Below are positions 17,130 through 29,268 of a stretch of 64,000 nt of DNA, piece after piece (within the stretch, counting starts at the first letter, position 1; each line of letters opens with the position of its first letter). This DNA is from Nitrosomonas stercoris. Its GTDB lineage: Bacteria > Pseudomonadota > Gammaproteobacteria > Burkholderiales > Nitrosomonadaceae. The notes under the pieces are model-generated. The model was not told the origin of the DNA, did no database searches, and was given only the letters and a program-made list of their open reading frames with translations. The stretch covers positions 62,001 to 126,000 of the forward strand of contig AP019755.1 of assembly GCA_006742785.1 (NCBI GenBank), read 5' to 3'. The position numbers were made by a program, and so were the translations under genes.

Positions 17130-19760
17130 ATGAGTAAAACTGATTCATCTTCGCACACCCCCATGATGCAGCAGTATTTACGCATTAAGGCACAACATAA
17201 CGACAAGCTGCTGTTTTACCGCATGGGAGACTTTTACGAATTATTTAACGAAGATGCGGAAAAAGCAGCTGAACTACTGGATATAACGCTGACGCAGCGA
17301 GGCTCTTCCGCTGGTGAGCCAATTAAAATGGCTGGCGTTCCTTTTCACGCAGCCGATCAATACCTAGCTAAGTTGGTCAAATTAGGCGAATCCATTGCGA
17401 TTTGCGAGCAAGTGGGTGATCCAGCCACCAGCAAAGGGCCAGTAGAACGTCAGGTGGTACGCATCATCACCCCTGGTACATTAACCGACGCTGAATTGCT
17501 GGAAGAACGAGGTAACAGCAGCGTCCTGGCAATTGTGCTTCATCAAGGGGTAATTGGTTTGGCCTGGCTGAATTTAGCGGCTGGCGATATTCGTGTACTG
17601 GAAACTTCTGTCACTCACCTCACCAGTGAGCTGGAACGCTTACATCCATCAGAAATTTTGCTGCCAGAGACACTTGATCTGCCAGTAGCACTAGATCAAT
17701 CAATTGCTTGCAGGCGTTTACCAGAATGGCAATTTGCTTATGACCATGCCATGCAACAACTTACTCGCCAATTTGGCACCCACAATCTAGATGCATTTGG
17801 CTGCGCCGAACTCCACGCAGCAGTTATTGCGGCAGGCGCACTGTTTGAATACGCCAAACTTACTCAACATACCGCAACGGCTGCATCTACCGAGCATGTA
17901 CTTGGACATATACAAACTTTGCAAGTGGAACAGCCTGATAGCTATTTGCGAATGGATGCCGCTACACGTCGCAATCTGGAAATCACATTAACATTACGTG
18001 GAGATACTGCACCAACACTTGCCTCCTTGCTGGATGCTTGTTCAACTAGCATGGGTAGCCGTCTGTTACGGCATTGGCTGCATCACCCTCTGCGTGACCG
18101 TACTGCCCTGCAACTGCGACTGGATACGATCTCAGGTTTAATCGCAACCCAACCTAAAACATTATATGTGGCGATCCACGAACACTTGAAACAGATTGCT
18201 GACATCGAACGCATTACCAGTCGAATTGCATTGCGTACAGCCAGACCGCGCGATCTATCCGGATTACGTGACAGCCTGCTCATTCTACCCAAGGTAAGCG
18301 AACAGCTCACCGCCTCCACCGCTACCGCTGTACAGCGTTTTATTGCCGCTATTGAACCTGATTACGCTCTAGTGCAATTATTGCTCGCTGCTTTGCGGCC
18401 GGAACCAGGTGCAATCCTTCGCGAAGGTGGAGTTATTGCAGACGGCTACGATAGCGAGCTGGATGAATTACGCTCCCTGCAAAAAGATGGCGGAGAATTC
18501 CTGCTACAACTGGAAACTCGAGAACGCGAGCGCACCGGTATCCCTACGCTAAAAGTGGAATATAACCGGGTGCATGGTTACTATATTGAAGTAACACGCA
18601 CTCACAGTGACAAAATTCCAGCTGATTATCGGCGCAAACAAACACTTAAAAATGCTGAGCGCTACAGTATTCCTGAGCTGCAAGCATTTGAACACAAAAC
18701 ATTAACCGCACGCGAACAAGCGCTGGCACGAGAAAAAACATTATACGAACAATTATTAACACAATTAACCACGTTCATTGTACCTTTGCAAGCGACAGCA
18801 CATACAATCGCTGAGCTGGATGTCTTATGTACTTTTGCCGAACGCGCACACTTGTCCAGCTATACCAAACCAATCTTTACTGACGATCCCGTGCTTGATA
18901 TCGAGGCAGGACGCCATCCTGTGGTGGAAAACCAGCTGGAACACTATATCGCTAACGACATTCAGCTTGGCGCTATCACTCGCGAAGAACGCCGCATGCT
19001 GATCATTACCGGGCCTAACATGGGTGGAAAATCCACCTATATGCGCCAAACAGCATTAATCGTGCTGTTAGCCTATTGCGGCTGCTTTGTTCCGGCTCAG
19101 CACGCTCGCATTGGGCCAATTGATCAAATATTCACTCGAATTGGTGCGGCTGATGATTTAGCTGGGGGACGCTCTACCTTTATGGTAGAAATGACTGAAG
19201 CAGCCAATATTTTGCGCAATGCGACTGAACAAAGTCTGGTATTGGTAGATGAAATTGGCCGGGGTACATCAACGTTTGATGGATTAGCTCTTGCCTTTGC
19301 CATCGCACGTCATTTGTTAACTCACAATCAGAGTTATACCTTATTCGCCACGCACTATTTTGAACTGACACGCCTGGTGGAAGAATTCTCGCATGCAATC
19401 AATGTGCACGTCGCTGCGGTAGAGCATAAAAAACGCATTGTTTTTCTCCACCGAATAGAGACGGGGCCAGCTAACCGCAGTTATGGATTACATGTTGCGG
19501 CACTGGCTGGCGTGCCCAGTAAGGTTATCCGAGACGCAGACAAGATTCTGGCACGGCTGGAGCAGGAAACACTACACAACACACCCCAGCAAACGCTCTT
19601 TGAAATCATTGCCGAAGATGAGACAGTGCTTCCTGCAACGGTGCATCCAGCGCTTGAACACCTGGCACAACTGCACCCAGATACACTCTCGCCGCGTGAT
19701 GCACTAGAGCAGCTTTATTTACTCAAATCAATGTTGTACGACGATACAGATACAACATAA
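17130..19760 (+). CDS. mutS: DNA mismatch repair protein MutS
   Basis: An 876-residue MutS1. The N-terminal mismatch-binding domain has the Phe-X-Glu motif in GDFYELF (near residue 35). Connector, core/lever and clamp domains follow, then the ATPase with Walker [14 protein letters not shown] (near 628), [14 protein letters not shown] and the ATHYFEL switch. The ATG at 17130 begins SKTDSSSHT; an ATT at 17121 would overlap the integrase. No Shine-Dalgarno is evident and the integrase gene fills the upstream DNA, so its transcription may come from within or ahead of the integrase. It converges with slyD, 7 bp apart. Confidence 0.97.
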   Translation: MSKTDSSSHTPMMQQYLRIKAQHNDKLLFYRMGDFYELFNEDAEKAAELLDITLTQRGSSAGEPIKMAGVPFHAADQYLAKLVKLGESIAICEQVGDPATSKGPVERQVVRIITPGTLTDAELLEERGNSSVLAIVLHQGVIGLAWLNLAAGDIRVLETSVTHLTSELERLHPSEILLPETLDLPVALDQSIACRRLPEWQFAYDHAMQQLTRQFGTHNLDAFGCAELHAAVIAAGALFEYAKLTQHTATAASTEHVLGHIQTLQVEQPDSYLRMDAATRRNLEITLTLRGDTAPTLASLLDACSTSMGSRLLRHWLHHPLRDRTALQLRLDTISGLIATQPKTLYVAIHEHLKQIADIERITSRIALRTARPRDLSGLRDSLLILPKVSEQLTASTATAVQRFIAAIEPDYALVQLLLAALRPEPGAILREGGVIADGYDSELDELRSLQKDGGEFLLQLETRERERTGIPTLKVEYNRVHGYYIEVTRTHSDKIPADYRRKQTLKNAERYSIPELQAFEHKTLTAREQALAREKTLYEQLLTQLTTFIVPLQATAHTIAELDVLCTFAERAHLSSYTKPIFTDDPVLDIEAGRHPVVENQLEHYIANDIQLGAITREERRMLIITGPNMGGKSTYMRQTALIVLLAYCGCFVPAQHARIGPIDQIFTRIGAADDLAGGRSTFMVEMTEAANILRNATEQSLVLVDEIGRGTSTFDGLALAFAIARHLLTHNQSYTLFATHYFELTRLVEEFSHAINVHVAAVEHKKRIVFLHRIETGPANRSYGLHVAALAGVPSKVIRDADKILARLEQETLHNTPQQTLFEIIAEDETVLPATVHPALEHLAQLHPDTLSPRDALEQLYLLKSMLYDDTDTT

Positions 19761-19767
19761 TTCATCA

Positions 19768-20250
19768 TCAGTGCTCATGACCACACGTGCCATGATGAAC
19801 GTGGCCATGCGACAATTCTTCTTCCGTTGCCGGGCGCACATCTGTTACGGTACATTCAAACTGAAAAACCATGCCTGCGTAGGGATGATTGCCATCTACC
19901 ACCACGACATCATCGGTTATTTCTCTCACGGTGTAGATAAAATAATCATCTGATCCTTCTTCACTACCTTCAAATTGCATTCCCACAGTCACTTCTTGTG
20001 GAAATGCATTGCGCGATTCAACACGCAGCAGTTCTTCGTCATATTCGCCAAAAGCGTCTTCTGGCTCCATTTGCAAAGACAAGGTTGTACCGGTTTCCTT
20101 TTCATGCAGTTCTTCTTCCACGACAGGGAATATGCCATCATAACCACCATGCAGGTAACTGATGGGTTCATCCGTCTCTTCCATCATATTTCCTTCTTGA
20201 TCGACCATTTTGTAGTGGAGTGACACTACGGTATTTTTTACTATACGCAT
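19768..20250 (-). CDS. slyD: FKBP-type peptidyl-prolyl isomerase SlyD
   Basis: A 160-residue SlyD-type FKBP. The N-terminal FKBP strand is MRIVKNTVVSLHYKM, an insert-in-flap chaperone domain follows (about 70-125), and the C-terminus is short and His-rich (HGHVHHGTCGHEH) for Ni/Zn binding. The ATG at 20250 is chosen because the family begins here; the 24 codons upstream have no similarity. It is a cytoplasmic folding factor and metallochaperone. It follows rnhB but probably has its own promoter in the spacer. Confidence 0.93.
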   Translation of the reverse strand: MRIVKNTVVSLHYKMVDQEGNMMEETDEPISYLHGGYDGIFPVVEEELHEKETGTTLSLQMEPEDAFGEYDEELLRVESRNAFPQEVTVGMQFEGSEEGSDDYFIYTVREITDDVVVVDGNHPYAGMVFQFECTVTDVRPATEEELSHGHVHHGTCGHEH

Positions 20251-20291
20251 GCTCTTTTGCCCTATGTGGGCTTCCTTGTGGTTAATAAAAT

Positions 20292-20882
20292 TTATATGGT
20301 TGCAATTGATTTTCCCCTGCAAGGAGCAAAGCTCCGGCGGTGAATCACAGTAATTCCATGTTCATTGATAGCTGTCAGGTGTGCTTTGGTGGGATAGCCC
20401 TTATGCCGATCGAATCCATAAACAGGATAAATTTGATGCAGTCGCTGCATCTCGGCGTCGCGTGCAGTTTTAGCCAGAATGGATGCTGCCGAGATTTCAG
20501 CAACGAGATGATCGCCTTTAATGACAGTCTGTACAGTATGATTCAGCTGTGGCGCCTGCTTGCCATCTACCAGAATTAGTGCATCAGCAGGAGGGGATAG
20601 TTTGAGAATTGCTCGGCGCATCGCTAGTAAAGTTGCCTGCAGAATATTGATTTGATCAATTTCTGCTACTGATGCGCTAGCAATTGCCCATGCATGTGCA
20701 CGCTGTTTGATTTGTTGCGCCAAATCAGTGCGCTTCTTCTCGCTGAGTTGTTTGGAATCTGCCAATCCATGAATGGCGTGTACCGCATCTAATACCACAC
20801 ACGCAGCGTAAACCGGGCCAGCTAACGGACCTCGACCTGCTTCATCGACACCGTAAATAATACATTTGGTGGATATTTTCAT
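20292..20882 (-). CDS. rnhB: Ribonuclease HII
   Basis: A 196-residue RNase HII, which removes ribonucleotides and RNA of RNA-DNA hybrids. The N-terminal signature is [15 protein letters not shown] with catalytic Asp and Glu. Further acidic residues lie in ILVDGKQAP and SILAKTARD, followed by [14 protein letters not shown]. The ATG at 20882 matches the usual family start; a GTG at 20960 would add 26 residues and overlap fabZ by 22 bp. In most relatives lpxA and lpxB lie between fabZ and rnhB; here they do not. Confidence 0.93.
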   Translation of the reverse strand: MKISTKCIIYGVDEAGRGPLAGPVYAACVVLDAVHAIHGLADSKQLSEKKRTDLAQQIKQRAHAWAIASASVAEIDQINILQATLLAMRRAILKLSPPADALILVDGKQAPQLNHTVQTVIKGDHLVAEISAASILAKTARDAEMQRLHQIYPVYGFDRHKGYPTKAHLTAINEHGITVIHRRSFAPCRGKSIATI

Positions 20883-20938
20883 CTGCGCAGCACTGATGAA
20901 TGGTATTTGAATACTTGGTATCTGCAGCTGTTGTTTGA

Positions 20939-21382
20939 CTAGATCGCGCGCGCAGTACACATAAGCTGTGCTTCAGTTACGACTTGCTCATCCACTTCGG
21001 CACGCGCTGCATATTTCCATACGCCTTTGAGTTGACGAGTAATTTCAACCTTTAAGACTAATTGATCGCCTGCAATCACTGGCTTTTTGAATCGCACTCC
21101 GTCAATTCCAACAAAGTAATACACTTGGCCAGTATCTTTCTCCATATTTTCCGAGCGAATGGTTAACAAAGCAGCAGCTTGCGCCAACGCCTCTACAATT
21201 AATACACCTGGCATAACAGGGTGATGTGGAAAATGCCCCGAAAAATAGGGTTCGTTGATAGAAACATTTTTATAGGCATGGATTCGTTTGCCTAATTCAA
21301 GAGAAATTACCCGATCAACTAAAATCAACGGATAGCGATGTGGCAAGTATTTCAATATCTCATGAATATCCATTGTGCCCAT
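20939..21382 (-). CDS. fabZ: 3-hydroxyacyl-ACP dehydratase FabZ
   Basis: A 147-residue hotdog-fold dehydratase of fatty-acid elongation. [13 protein letters not shown] precedes the active-site motif [20 protein letters not shown] with catalytic His and Glu. Shine-Dalgarno GGAGAG lies 7 bp before the ATG at 21382. The usual upstream neighbour lpxD is missing: skp ends 92 bp upstream. Confidence 0.95.
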   Translation of the reverse strand: MGTMDIHEILKYLPHRYPLILVDRVISLELGKRIHAYKNVSINEPYFSGHFPHHPVMPGVLIVEALAQAAALLTIRSENMEKDTGQVYYFVGIDGVRFKKPVIAGDQLVLKVEITRQLKGVWKYAARAEVDEQVVTEAQLMCTARAI

Positions 21383-21474
21383 TTTATCTCTCCGTTATAC
21401 AAAAATATTTATAAATTAACACTGTTACGCACCTTTCAGCAAAGAGCCAAACAGCTTCTTAGGAAATGAAAAAA

Positions 21475-21990
21475 TCATTCCTGTTCATTTAAAATTTTAA
21501 TGACTTCATCGGTAATATCGATACGTGCGCTACGATAAACTGAATCCTGCAGCTGCAAAATCAGATCATAATCGTGTTGTTTGGCCAATGCTTCAATCAC
21601 TGCATTAATACGTTCCAGAATCAGGCTATATTCTTCATTCTGGCGCAAGCTCAAATCTTCCCGTAGCTGCTGCTGGGCGCGTTGGTAACGCCGACTGAGT
21701 CCAGCCAGTTCTCGCTCCTTGCTACGCCGTCCTTCTTCATCCACAGCTGCCATGTTTTTTTCCAGATCTTGTTGCAATGCTCTGATTTGCACCGAAAGCT
21801 CTCTGAGTTTGGCGTCACGGGATTGAAATTCTTTTTCAATTTCTTTCTGCGCCAGGATTGCTGGTCTAGATTCGCGTAAAACCTTCTCGGTATTCACCAC
21901 CCCAATCTTGATTTCACCAGCAGATAAAGCGGGTGCACAGACCCAAACCAAAAAAAGAACACATACACCCACCCATCGAACAATAGTCAT
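21475..21990 (-). CDS. skp: Periplasmic chaperone Skp/OmpH
   Basis: A 171-residue protein with a cleavable signal peptide (residues 1-23, ending ALSAG). The mature region is a charged coiled coil (about 45-125) between short beta segments, the jellyfish trimer of Skp. It holds unfolded outer-membrane proteins for the Bam complex. It lies 87 bp downstream of bamA, as in other Proteobacteria. Confidence 0.9.
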   Translation of the reverse strand: MTIVRWVGVCVLFLVWVCAPALSAGEIKIGVVNTEKVLRESRPAILAQKEIEKEFQSRDAKLRELSVQIRALQQDLEKNMAAVDEEGRRSKERELAGLSRRYQRAQQQLREDLSLRQNEEYSLILERINAVIEALAKQHDYDLILQLQDSVYRSARIDITDEVIKILNEQE

Positions 21991-22077
21991 CTGGTTATCT
22001 TAATACCATCAATTTTATTCTGTTCTAATTCTTGTCTGGAACTGGAAACAACTTCATCGATATGCTTCAGCCATTTT

Positions 22078-24360
22078 CTAGAAAACCTGCCCAAATTGAA
22101 ATTGGAAGCGTTGTATCTTATCTCCTGGCTTATCATTCAGTGGCTGAGCAATACTGAATTTCAGTGGTCCCATCGGCGAAATCCAGGTCGCTGCTAAGCC
22201 AGCGGAATAACGAAAATCATCCGTTCCCAAGCCTGAAAAAGAATTAACAACCGTTCCCCCATCAGCAAATGCACTCAGACGAACTGATTTATCTTCCAGC
22301 ATAAAGGGTACTGGGAACAAAACTTCCACATTGCCCACAATACGTTTACTGCCACCCAGCGCCAGATCATTATTATCTCGTGGTCCCAGCGTATTAATAT
22401 CATAACCACGAATTGAGTTAAAACCACCTGCAAAGAAGTTTTTGAAGAAAGGCAAAGGTTTGCCACTGTAACCATCTCCTACTCCTATTTCGCCGTTGAG
22501 CATCAGCGTAAACATTTTTGAAACAGGATAAAACCATCTTTGTTCGTAACTGACTTTGTAATAACGCAAATCGCCAATCGGCGCACCAAATTCACCAAAC
22601 AAACGTTGCATCAATCCAGAAGTAGTCCAGATTGCACTATCACGACCATCACGCGCCCAGCTTAAGGTCAGTGGAATATTATTGGAGGTTTTGCCAAATT
22701 GATGCACAAAATCCTTGTACAACTGTGGACTACCATCATGCAGATCAATCTTGGTGCGTTCAAATCCGATTCCCAGTGAAACCATGTCGTTTTCCGCAAC
22801 AGGAATTCCAAAACGTATATTGCCGCCAATCGTGTCTGTGTTAAATATCCCTACTCTACTCAGCGAACGGGTATTGATATCACGTCTGAATGCTTCTAAA
22901 CCAAGGCTGACGCCATTAATTGTATAATAAGGATTACTGAATGAAGCTGAGATGATTTTGTTTACGCTACCCGTATTAACTTGCAAACTGAGGAAGTTAC
23001 CTGTTCCCAAAATATTATTTTGGGCAATTGAACCATTCAAGATAATGCCTTCACGATCAGAATAACCAGCACCGAACATGATCGCGCCTGTCGGCTTTTC
23101 AACTACGTCCACATTGATGTCTACTTGATCAGGTACATCCGCTACTGGAGGAGTTTCAACGTTAACACTGGTAAAGAAATCCAGCCTATCTACTCGCTGA
23201 CGAGAACGGTTGATTTGTTCCGTAGAGTGCCATGCACCTTCCATTTGCCGAAATTCACGGCGAATAACTTCATCTCGAGTGCGCTCATTACCACTGATGT
23301 TGATACGCCTGACATACACTCGACGCCCGGGATCCACAAAAAAAGTAAATGCTGTTTCGTGTGTTTCCTTATCCAGCTCTGGGGAGGCATTTACGTTGGC
23401 AAATGCATAGCCATCATTGCCCAATCGATCACTGATCAATTTGATGGATTCTGTCAATTTTTCACGCACAAATATATCACCTGGCTCCAGCTTGATTAAT
23501 TGGCGCAATTCTTCTTCCGGAATAATCAACTCGCCCGCAAGCTTGATATCGGACACTGTATATTGTGGTCCTTCCGTGACATTAGCCGTGATATAAATAT
23601 CTTTCATATCTGGAGTAATCGAAACTTGAGTGGATTCAATATTAAATTCCAGATAACCGCGATCCAGATAATAAGAACGCAACGTTTCAAGATCGGCAGA
23701 TAATTTTTGCTTGGAATACTGATCATCCTTGGTAAACCAGGTCAGGAAACCGGGAGTTTTGAGGCTAAACAACTTAACCAGTTTTTTTTCCGAAAAAACT
23801 CGATTGCCAACAATATTAATCTGCTTGATACGAGCAGTTCTACCTTCCTTGATATCAAAATTGATACCGATCCGGTTGCGTTCCAGTGGAGTGGTCGTGG
23901 TGACAATTTTGACCGCATATTTGCCCCGACTGATATATTGACGTTTGAGTTCCTGTTCAGCCTTTTCCAGCAAAGAACGGCTGAAAATACGCGACTCAGA
24001 TAAGCCGGCCTGCTTTAATCCTTCTTTGAGTTTATCTTTATCAAATTCTTTGGCACCATTAATACTAATTTGTGCGATAGCAGGGCGTTCCTGGACCTGT
24101 ACGATCAGTAAATCGCCTTCAGCTTTTAATTTGACGTCACTAAAGAAACCAGTGGCATACAGTGTCTTGATTGCTTCATTGGCTTTTTTACTATCGAGCA
24201 CCTCACCGACTTTGACTGGCAAATAGCTGAATATCGTTCCAGCTTCAGTACGCTGAATGCCTTCTACTCGAATATCCTTGACGACAAATACATCTGCTGC
24301 CACGCAACTGATTGAATACAATAGAGCAAATACTATGCAGAATCTGAATTTCATCATCAT
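22078..24360 (-). CDS. bamA: Outer-membrane protein assembly factor BamA
   Basis: A 760-residue protein with a signal peptide (to about residue 21), five POTRA domains (about 22-420) and a 16-strand Omp85 barrel. The lid-lock motif IRGYD is in loop 6 ([12 protein letters not shown]), and the protein ends in Phe (FQFGQVF) as expected for a barrel signal. It inserts beta-barrel proteins in the outer membrane. The start overlaps the rseP stop (ATGATG), so the two are translationally coupled. Confidence 0.97.
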   Translation of the reverse strand: MMMKFRFCIVFALLYSISCVAADVFVVKDIRVEGIQRTEAGTIFSYLPVKVGEVLDSKKANEAIKTLYATGFFSDVKLKAEGDLLIVQVQERPAIAQISINGAKEFDKDKLKEGLKQAGLSESRIFSRSLLEKAEQELKRQYISRGKYAVKIVTTTTPLERNRIGINFDIKEGRTARIKQINIVGNRVFSEKKLVKLFSLKTPGFLTWFTKDDQYSKQKLSADLETLRSYYLDRGYLEFNIESTQVSITPDMKDIYITANVTEGPQYTVSDIKLAGELIIPEEELRQLIKLEPGDIFVREKLTESIKLISDRLGNDGYAFANVNASPELDKETHETAFTFFVDPGRRVYVRRINISGNERTRDEVIRREFRQMEGAWHSTEQINRSRQRVDRLDFFTSVNVETPPVADVPDQVDINVDVVEKPTGAIMFGAGYSDREGIILNGSIAQNNILGTGNFLSLQVNTGSVNKIISASFSNPYYTINGVSLGLEAFRRDINTRSLSRVGIFNTDTIGGNIRFGIPVAENDMVSLGIGFERTKIDLHDGSPQLYKDFVHQFGKTSNNIPLTLSWARDGRDSAIWTTSGLMQRLFGEFGAPIGDLRYYKVSYEQRWFYPVSKMFTLMLNGEIGVGDGYSGKPLPFFKNFFAGGFNSIRGYDINTLGPRDNNDLALGGSKRIVGNVEVLFPVPFMLEDKSVRLSAFADGGTVVNSFSGLGTDDFRYSAGLAATWISPMGPLKFSIAQPLNDKPGDKIQRFQFQFGQVF

Positions 24361-25724
24361 TCAGCCGCTAAACGTAACAGATCATTGTAAATAGCAAATA
24401 ACATCAACGTAATCAACAAGGCAACACCAATTTGATTACCAAAAGCCATGATTTTCTCAGATAAAGGTACACCTCGTACCATTTCTACCAGGTAATAGAG
24501 CAAGTGCCCACCATCCAGAATTGGAATAGGCAAGAGATTTAACACCCCCAAACTGATGCTGATCAGAGCCAGGAAGCCCAGGTAGGCTGACAATCCCATT
24601 TGTGCTGTCTGACCAGCATAATTAGCAATGGTAATCGGCCCACTAATATTTTTGAGTGATACATCTCCCGTGACCATCTTCCCCAACATGCGCAGCGTAA
24701 AATAAGACATTTCCCATGTTTTAGCTATTGCCTTGTTCAAAGCTGTGGCTGGTGTATAACTGATGTTGACAAGTAAATCCGCTAGTGCTTCATGCTGTAT
24801 TTTAGGTGTAACACCCGCCTTGCCTATTTCAACGCCTCTTTCCAACGCAGCTTCCGGCTGTAGCGTAATCACGAACTCTTTATCATTACGCACGATCCCA
24901 ACTGTCAGAGCGCTGTTGGGATGGGAGCGTATCATGTCAACTACTTCTTCCCAGGTGGTAATTTTTTCATGATTAATAGTGGTAATTCTGTCCCCACTTT
25001 CCAGCCCCGCGTATTCAGCAGCGCTATCCGTCATAACACGGTCAATAACAGGGGCAATCGTTGGTCGAAAAATATTCAGCCCCAGTTTACCTAAAAAATC
25101 ACTCTCGAGATCTTCCGTATCAAGTTGGCTCAAATCCAGCTTAAGCTGGCGAGCAAGCCTACTTTCACCGGTGACGCTTATCCTGACATCCGTTTTTTTA
25201 TCTACTGCATTATCTAATAACTTCAATCGTGCCTCTTGCCAGGTAGCAACAGGCTGATTGCCAATTTCAGTAATCACATCGCCATTTCTGAAACCAGCCA
25301 ATGCTGCAGGAGTTGCTGGATCAACCTCTCCTATGACAGGTTTCACCCCGCTGACACCCACTATAAAAAGCAACCAGTACAACAGAATCGCCAACAAAAA
25401 ATTGGCAACAGGACCCGCAACCACAATAGCAAAACGCTTGGAAACAGGTTGTCGATTAAAGGCACGTGACAGTTCATTAGCAGGCACTTGCCCTTCACGT
25501 TCATCCAGCATTTTGACATAGCCGCCTAAAGGAATGGCTGCTATGGCCCATTCGGTCTGATCACGTCCTAAGCGTTTCTTCAGCAAAGGTTGACCAAAAC
25601 CAAGAGAAAAGCGCAGCACTTTAACACCGCACCAGCGTGCTACCAGATAATGACCGAATTCGTGAAAAGCAATCAGCAGACCCAGTGCAATTACAAATGC
25701 AAGAATAGTTGAAAGCAATGTCAT
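24357..25724 (-). CDS. rseP: Site-2 intramembrane zinc protease RseP
   Basis: A 455-residue M50 protease. The first transmembrane helix carries HEFGH (near residue 21), two PDZ domains follow (about 115-300), and the last helices include [14 protein letters not shown] with the third zinc ligand Asp. It cleaves anti-sigma factors such as RseA after a DegS-type cut, so it ties to the DegS/DegQ-like protease at 44997-46136. It sits between dxr and bamA as in most relatives. Confidence 0.96.
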   Translation of the reverse strand: MTLLSTILAFVIALGLLIAFHEFGHYLVARWCGVKVLRFSLGFGQPLLKKRLGRDQTEWAIAAIPLGGYVKMLDEREGQVPANELSRAFNRQPVSKRFAIVVAGPVANFLLAILLYWLLFIVGVSGVKPVIGEVDPATPAALAGFRNGDVITEIGNQPVATWQEARLKLLDNAVDKKTDVRISVTGESRLARQLKLDLSQLDTEDLESDFLGKLGLNIFRPTIAPVIDRVMTDSAAEYAGLESGDRITTINHEKITTWEEVVDMIRSHPNSALTVGIVRNDKEFVITLQPEAALERGVEIGKAGVTPKIQHEALADLLVNISYTPATALNKAIAKTWEMSYFTLRMLGKMVTGDVSLKNISGPITIANYAGQTAQMGLSAYLGFLALISISLGVLNLLPIPILDGGHLLYYLVEMVRGVPLSEKIMAFGNQIGVALLITLMLFAIYNDLLRLAAE

Positions 25725-25747
25725 ATTTTATAAATATACAAAATCAT

Positions 25748-26968
25748 CTATCTAGACACATTGTGCGTCGCAACAAAATCCTGTCTGTCTTCATCCAACC
25801 ATTTGCGAGCGGTATTACGTGCTAATGAATCAGCTGCCAGCACATCTTCCAAACAGGTCACTTCTCGCCTGTCTATAGACTGCATAACATGCCTGATCAG
25901 AGTGGGAATGGTAGTAAAAGGTATTTTTCCTGCCAGAAATACTTCAACAGCTACTTCATTGGCTGCGTTTAATACCGCCGGCATGTTGCCGCCGCTTGTG
26001 AGCGCTTCGTAGGCAAGCTTAAGACAGGGAAAACGCTCAAAATCCGGTGCTTCAAAATTTAATTGAGCAATCTTGAAGATATCCATGGATTGCACGCCAC
26101 TTTCCATTCTGTCAGGGTAACCCAGTGCATGCGCAATAGGGGTGCGCATATCTGGATTACCAAGCTGAGCAAGCACCGAGCCATCAATATATTCAACCAT
26201 AGAATGAATCACACTTTGCGGATGCACCACTACCTGAATTTTTTCAGGTGCAATATTAAACAGCCAGTGTGCTTCTATCACCTCCAGCCCTTTGTTCATC
26301 ATGGTTGCTGAATCTACTGAAATTTTTCTGCCCATGACCCAGTTCGGATGAGCGCAGGCTTGCTCCGGCGTCACTGTTGCCAGAGTCTTTAAATCCGCCT
26401 TGCGAAACGGCCCTCCCGAAGCGGTGAGCAATATCCGGCGTACACCAGATTCAGCTAGATTTCCGTTGTAATGCTGTGGCAAAGATTGAAAAATCGCATT
26501 GTGTTCACTGTCGATTGGCAACAAGGTTGCCTGGCATTGTTTGATCGTATCCATGAAGATGCGGCCAGCCATCACCAATGTTTCTTTATTTGCTAACAGT
26601 ATATGTTTGCCTGCACGCGCTGCTGCAAGCGTTGGGCGAATACCAGCAGCACCAACAATTGCTGCCATAACGGTATCGATTTCTGGTAAGGATGCTACTT
26701 TTTCTAGTGATTCAACGCCCGATAAAACGGTAATCTCCAGCTTTTCTGCACGTAACTTGTCTGCTAATTGCTGCGCACTGTGCGCATTAAGCATGACGGC
26801 ATATACTGGATGAAATTGCTTGCACTGCGCCAACATTTTCTCAACATTGCAATTAGCCGTCAGAGCAATCGCTCGGAATCGATCAGGATGTCTGGCTACT
26901 ACGTCCAACGTATTTTCACCAATACTGCCAGTTGAACCCAAAATAGTCAGATATCGAATATCAGTCAT
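25748..26968 (-). CDS. dxr: 1-deoxy-D-xylulose 5-phosphate reductoisomerase
   Basis: A 406-residue enzyme of the MEP isoprenoid pathway converting DXP to MEP with NADPH and a divalent metal. The NADPH-binding site is [14 protein letters not shown]. Metal and substrate residues lie in [11 protein letters not shown] and further on in [18 protein letters not shown]. The start overlaps cdsA by 4 bp. Confidence 0.97.
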   Translation of the reverse strand: MTDIRYLTILGSTGSIGENTLDVVARHPDRFRAIALTANCNVEKMLAQCKQFHPVYAVMLNAHSAQQLADKLRAEKLEITVLSGVESLEKVASLPEIDTVMAAIVGAAGIRPTLAAARAGKHILLANKETLVMAGRIFMDTIKQCQATLLPIDSEHNAIFQSLPQHYNGNLAESGVRRILLTASGGPFRKADLKTLATVTPEQACAHPNWVMGRKISVDSATMMNKGLEVIEAHWLFNIAPEKIQVVVHPQSVIHSMVEYIDGSVLAQLGNPDMRTPIAHALGYPDRMESGVQSMDIFKIAQLNFEAPDFERFPCLKLAYEALTSGGNMPAVLNAANEVAVEVFLAGKIPFTTIPTLIRHVMQSIDRREVTCLEDVLAADSLARNTARKWLDEDRQDFVATHNVSR

Positions 26969-27792
26969 AGCTTAGTTGAGTAAAATAAAAGAGTGGCTAA
27001 CGTCGCAATGGGCAAAACCGGCAACAATGCATCAATACGATCTAGTATACCGCCGTGGCCCGGCAAAATATTACCGCTATCTTTAACACCAGCCTGGCGC
27101 TTTAATAACGATTCAAACAGATCTCCCATTATTCCTAACACTGCCAGCACAAGCAACAATGGAATCAACCAACCGATCAGCGCCTGTTCACTATTCGTAA
27201 CATAAAACCAGATTAGCGCATAAATTAACACGCCAACCAATGCGGCGGCCACGCCCTCCCACGTTTTTCCCGGGCTAATCTGCGGTGCGAGTTTGTGTTT
27301 ACCATAGCGGCGACCGATAAGATAAGCAGCACTATCAGAAATCCACACCACACTCATAAAACCAAGTAGTAATAATGGATCTATGGCACGCAACTGATAA
27401 AGGGCCAAGCATGTTGGTAACAACACTAACCATCCCATTATCATGAATAGCCATTGGTTACGCACTGAACGTACAGCTACAAGCTGAATGGGCACAAGTA
27501 ACAACCAAAAGATAGCAGATGCGATATAAAATCCAAGCATTGATGGATCCGCTGGATTTTTAGCGACTACCACGCCGACAAGAAATAATAGTTCTCCCCC
27601 CAGTAGGGTGGTAAAAACCATATACAGAACAGTTTGATTAACCGATAAACATCCCAAGCGACACCACTCTCTGGCAGCGGTAACCGTTAACCCTAAAAGT
27701 AATATGGCCCAAAAAATATCGGGTAGATAAAATAATGCCGCCAGAAAGGCGGTCAGTAGTATGAGGGCAGTGAAAAATCGAGTTTTAAGCAT
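26965..27792 (-). CDS. cdsA: Phosphatidate cytidylyltransferase
   Basis: A 275-residue integral membrane protein with about eight helices and the family signature ([19 protein letters not shown], then SPGKTWEG). It makes CDP-diacylglycerol for phospholipid synthesis. It lies 34 bp downstream of uppS and overlaps dxr, within the classic rpsB-bamA order. Confidence 0.95.
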   Translation of the reverse strand: MLKTRFFTALILLTAFLAALFYLPDIFWAILLLGLTVTAAREWCRLGCLSVNQTVLYMVFTTLLGGELLFLVGVVVAKNPADPSMLGFYIASAIFWLLLVPIQLVAVRSVRNQWLFMIMGWLVLLPTCLALYQLRAIDPLLLLGFMSVVWISDSAAYLIGRRYGKHKLAPQISPGKTWEGVAAALVGVLIYALIWFYVTNSEQALIGWLIPLLLVLAVLGIMGDLFESLLKRQAGVKDSGNILPGHGGILDRIDALLPVLPIATLATLLFYSTKL

Positions 27793-27826
27793 GAACGGGT
27801 AAATCCCGTTAATTGAGTAGTAATGA

Positions 27827-28621
27827 TCAAATTTTATGTTCGCTCAGGATTATATCCTTAATCTCTTGTTGCGAATTAGCAAGCTGTTCACTTGTGCGAC
27901 CAAAACGGCGTTCTCGTTGTTGATAAGAAAGAATTGCTTTATCAAGTACAGAAGCGTCGAAATCAGGCCACAATGTATCAGTAAAATATAATTCAGTGTA
28001 AGCTAACTGCCATAATAAAAAGTTGCTGATCCGACACTCCCCTCCTGTACGAATAAACAAATCTGGCTCAGGTGCATCAGCCATTGCCAGATATTTGGAA
28101 AGATCAGTTTCACTAAAATCGATATTCGGATTCAAGTTCTGCGCAATCATTTTGCGTACCGCCTGTATGATATCCCAGCGACCACCATAATTCGCAGCAA
28201 CTGTGAAATATAAACGAGTGTTATCAGCAGTTAGCTGTTCTCCTTGTCGCACACAAGCCACTATTTTAGGATCAAACTTAGATAAATCACCAATTACTCT
28301 GAATCTGATGCCATTTTCATGCAGATTAGCAACTTCTCGTTCCAATGCGGTCAAGAATAACTGCATAAGCAGTTTGACTTCTTCAGCAGGTCTACGCCAA
28401 TTTTCACTACTAAAAGCAAAAATTGTCAGATGTGAAATCTCTCTTTCAATACAAGCTCTAATTGTCCCCCTAACCGCCTCAACGCCTTGCTTATGTCCAG
28501 CTATTCTGGGAAGAAAACGCCGTTTTGCCCATCGCCCGTTACCATCCATAATAATAGCGACATGCTTGGGAATAGCTTCTGTTTTAGGTATTTCGCGAGT
28601 TGAGCTCAATATTGAAGGCAT
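27827..28621 (-). CDS. uppS: Undecaprenyl diphosphate synthase
   Basis: A 264-residue cis-prenyltransferase making the C55 lipid carrier for peptidoglycan and O-antigen. The catalytic motif is [13 protein letters not shown] (Asp near residue 26), and the C-terminal [16 protein letters not shown] has the Arg and Ser residues that bind IPP. It follows frr by 3 bp. Confidence 0.96.
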   Translation of the reverse strand: MPSILSSTREIPKTEAIPKHVAIIMDGNGRWAKRRFLPRIAGHKQGVEAVRGTIRACIEREISHLTIFAFSSENWRRPAEEVKLLMQLFLTALEREVANLHENGIRFRVIGDLSKFDPKIVACVRQGEQLTADNTRLYFTVAANYGGRWDIIQAVRKMIAQNLNPNIDFSETDLSKYLAMADAPEPDLFIRTGGECRISNFLLWQLAYTELYFTDTLWPDFDASVLDKAILSYQQRERRFGRTSEQLANSQQEIKDIILSEHKI

Positions 28622-28624
28622 AGA

Positions 28625-29182
28625 TTAGATCGCCATCAACTCTGCTTCTTTGGTTTGTAATAATTGATCTACTTGAGCAATATATTGATCAGTTAACTTC
28701 TGAATATCATCTTGTGCTCGTCGATCATCATCTTCAGCAATCAATTTATCTTTCAATAATTCTTTTAATTGATTATTTGCATCACGACGTGCATTTCTTA
28801 TTGCTATACGTGCCGTTTCAGCTTCCGATTTGACAATTTTAGTCAAGTCCTTGCGTCTTTCTTCTGTGAGCGGAGGCATAGGTACTCTAACCATTTCACC
28901 TGCCGTCATCGGATTTAAACCCATATCAGAATCACGGATAGCCTTTTCAATCGCAGAGGACATTTTTTTATCCCAAGGAACAACACCGATGGTTCGCGCA
29001 TCTGCCAATGTCACGTTAGCCAGCTGCTTAATTGGGGTAGGCGTTCCGTAGTAATCAACTGTTATATGATCTAATAAGCCTGTATGCGGGCGCCCGCTTC
29101 TTACTTTACCAAAATCAGCCTCGAGCGCTGTCAGACTCTTCTGCATTTTTTGTTCGGCAGATTTTTTTACATCGGAAACCAT
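28625..29182 (-). CDS. frr: Ribosome recycling factor
   Basis: A 185-residue RRF, the standard length, from the ATG at 29182 ([13 protein letters not shown]); a TTG two codons earlier is not needed. It contains [17 protein letters not shown] and [15 protein letters not shown]. It splits post-termination ribosomes with EF-G. It lies between pyrH and uppS. Confidence 0.97.
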   Translation of the reverse strand: MVSDVKKSAEQKMQKSLTALEADFGKVRSGRPHTGLLDHITVDYYGTPTPIKQLANVTLADARTIGVVPWDKKMSSAIEKAIRDSDMGLNPMTAGEMVRVPMPPLTEERRKDLTKIVKSEAETARIAIRNARRDANNQLKELLKDKLIAEDDDRRAQDDIQKLTDQYIAQVDQLLQTKEAELMAI

Positions 29183-29268
29183 ATTCAAACCAGTATTAAA
29201 AATTAATTACAACAATAATGCTTGTAGTATCACGAGCAAACAGCTAAAGAAGAGCCTGTTTGTACAAA

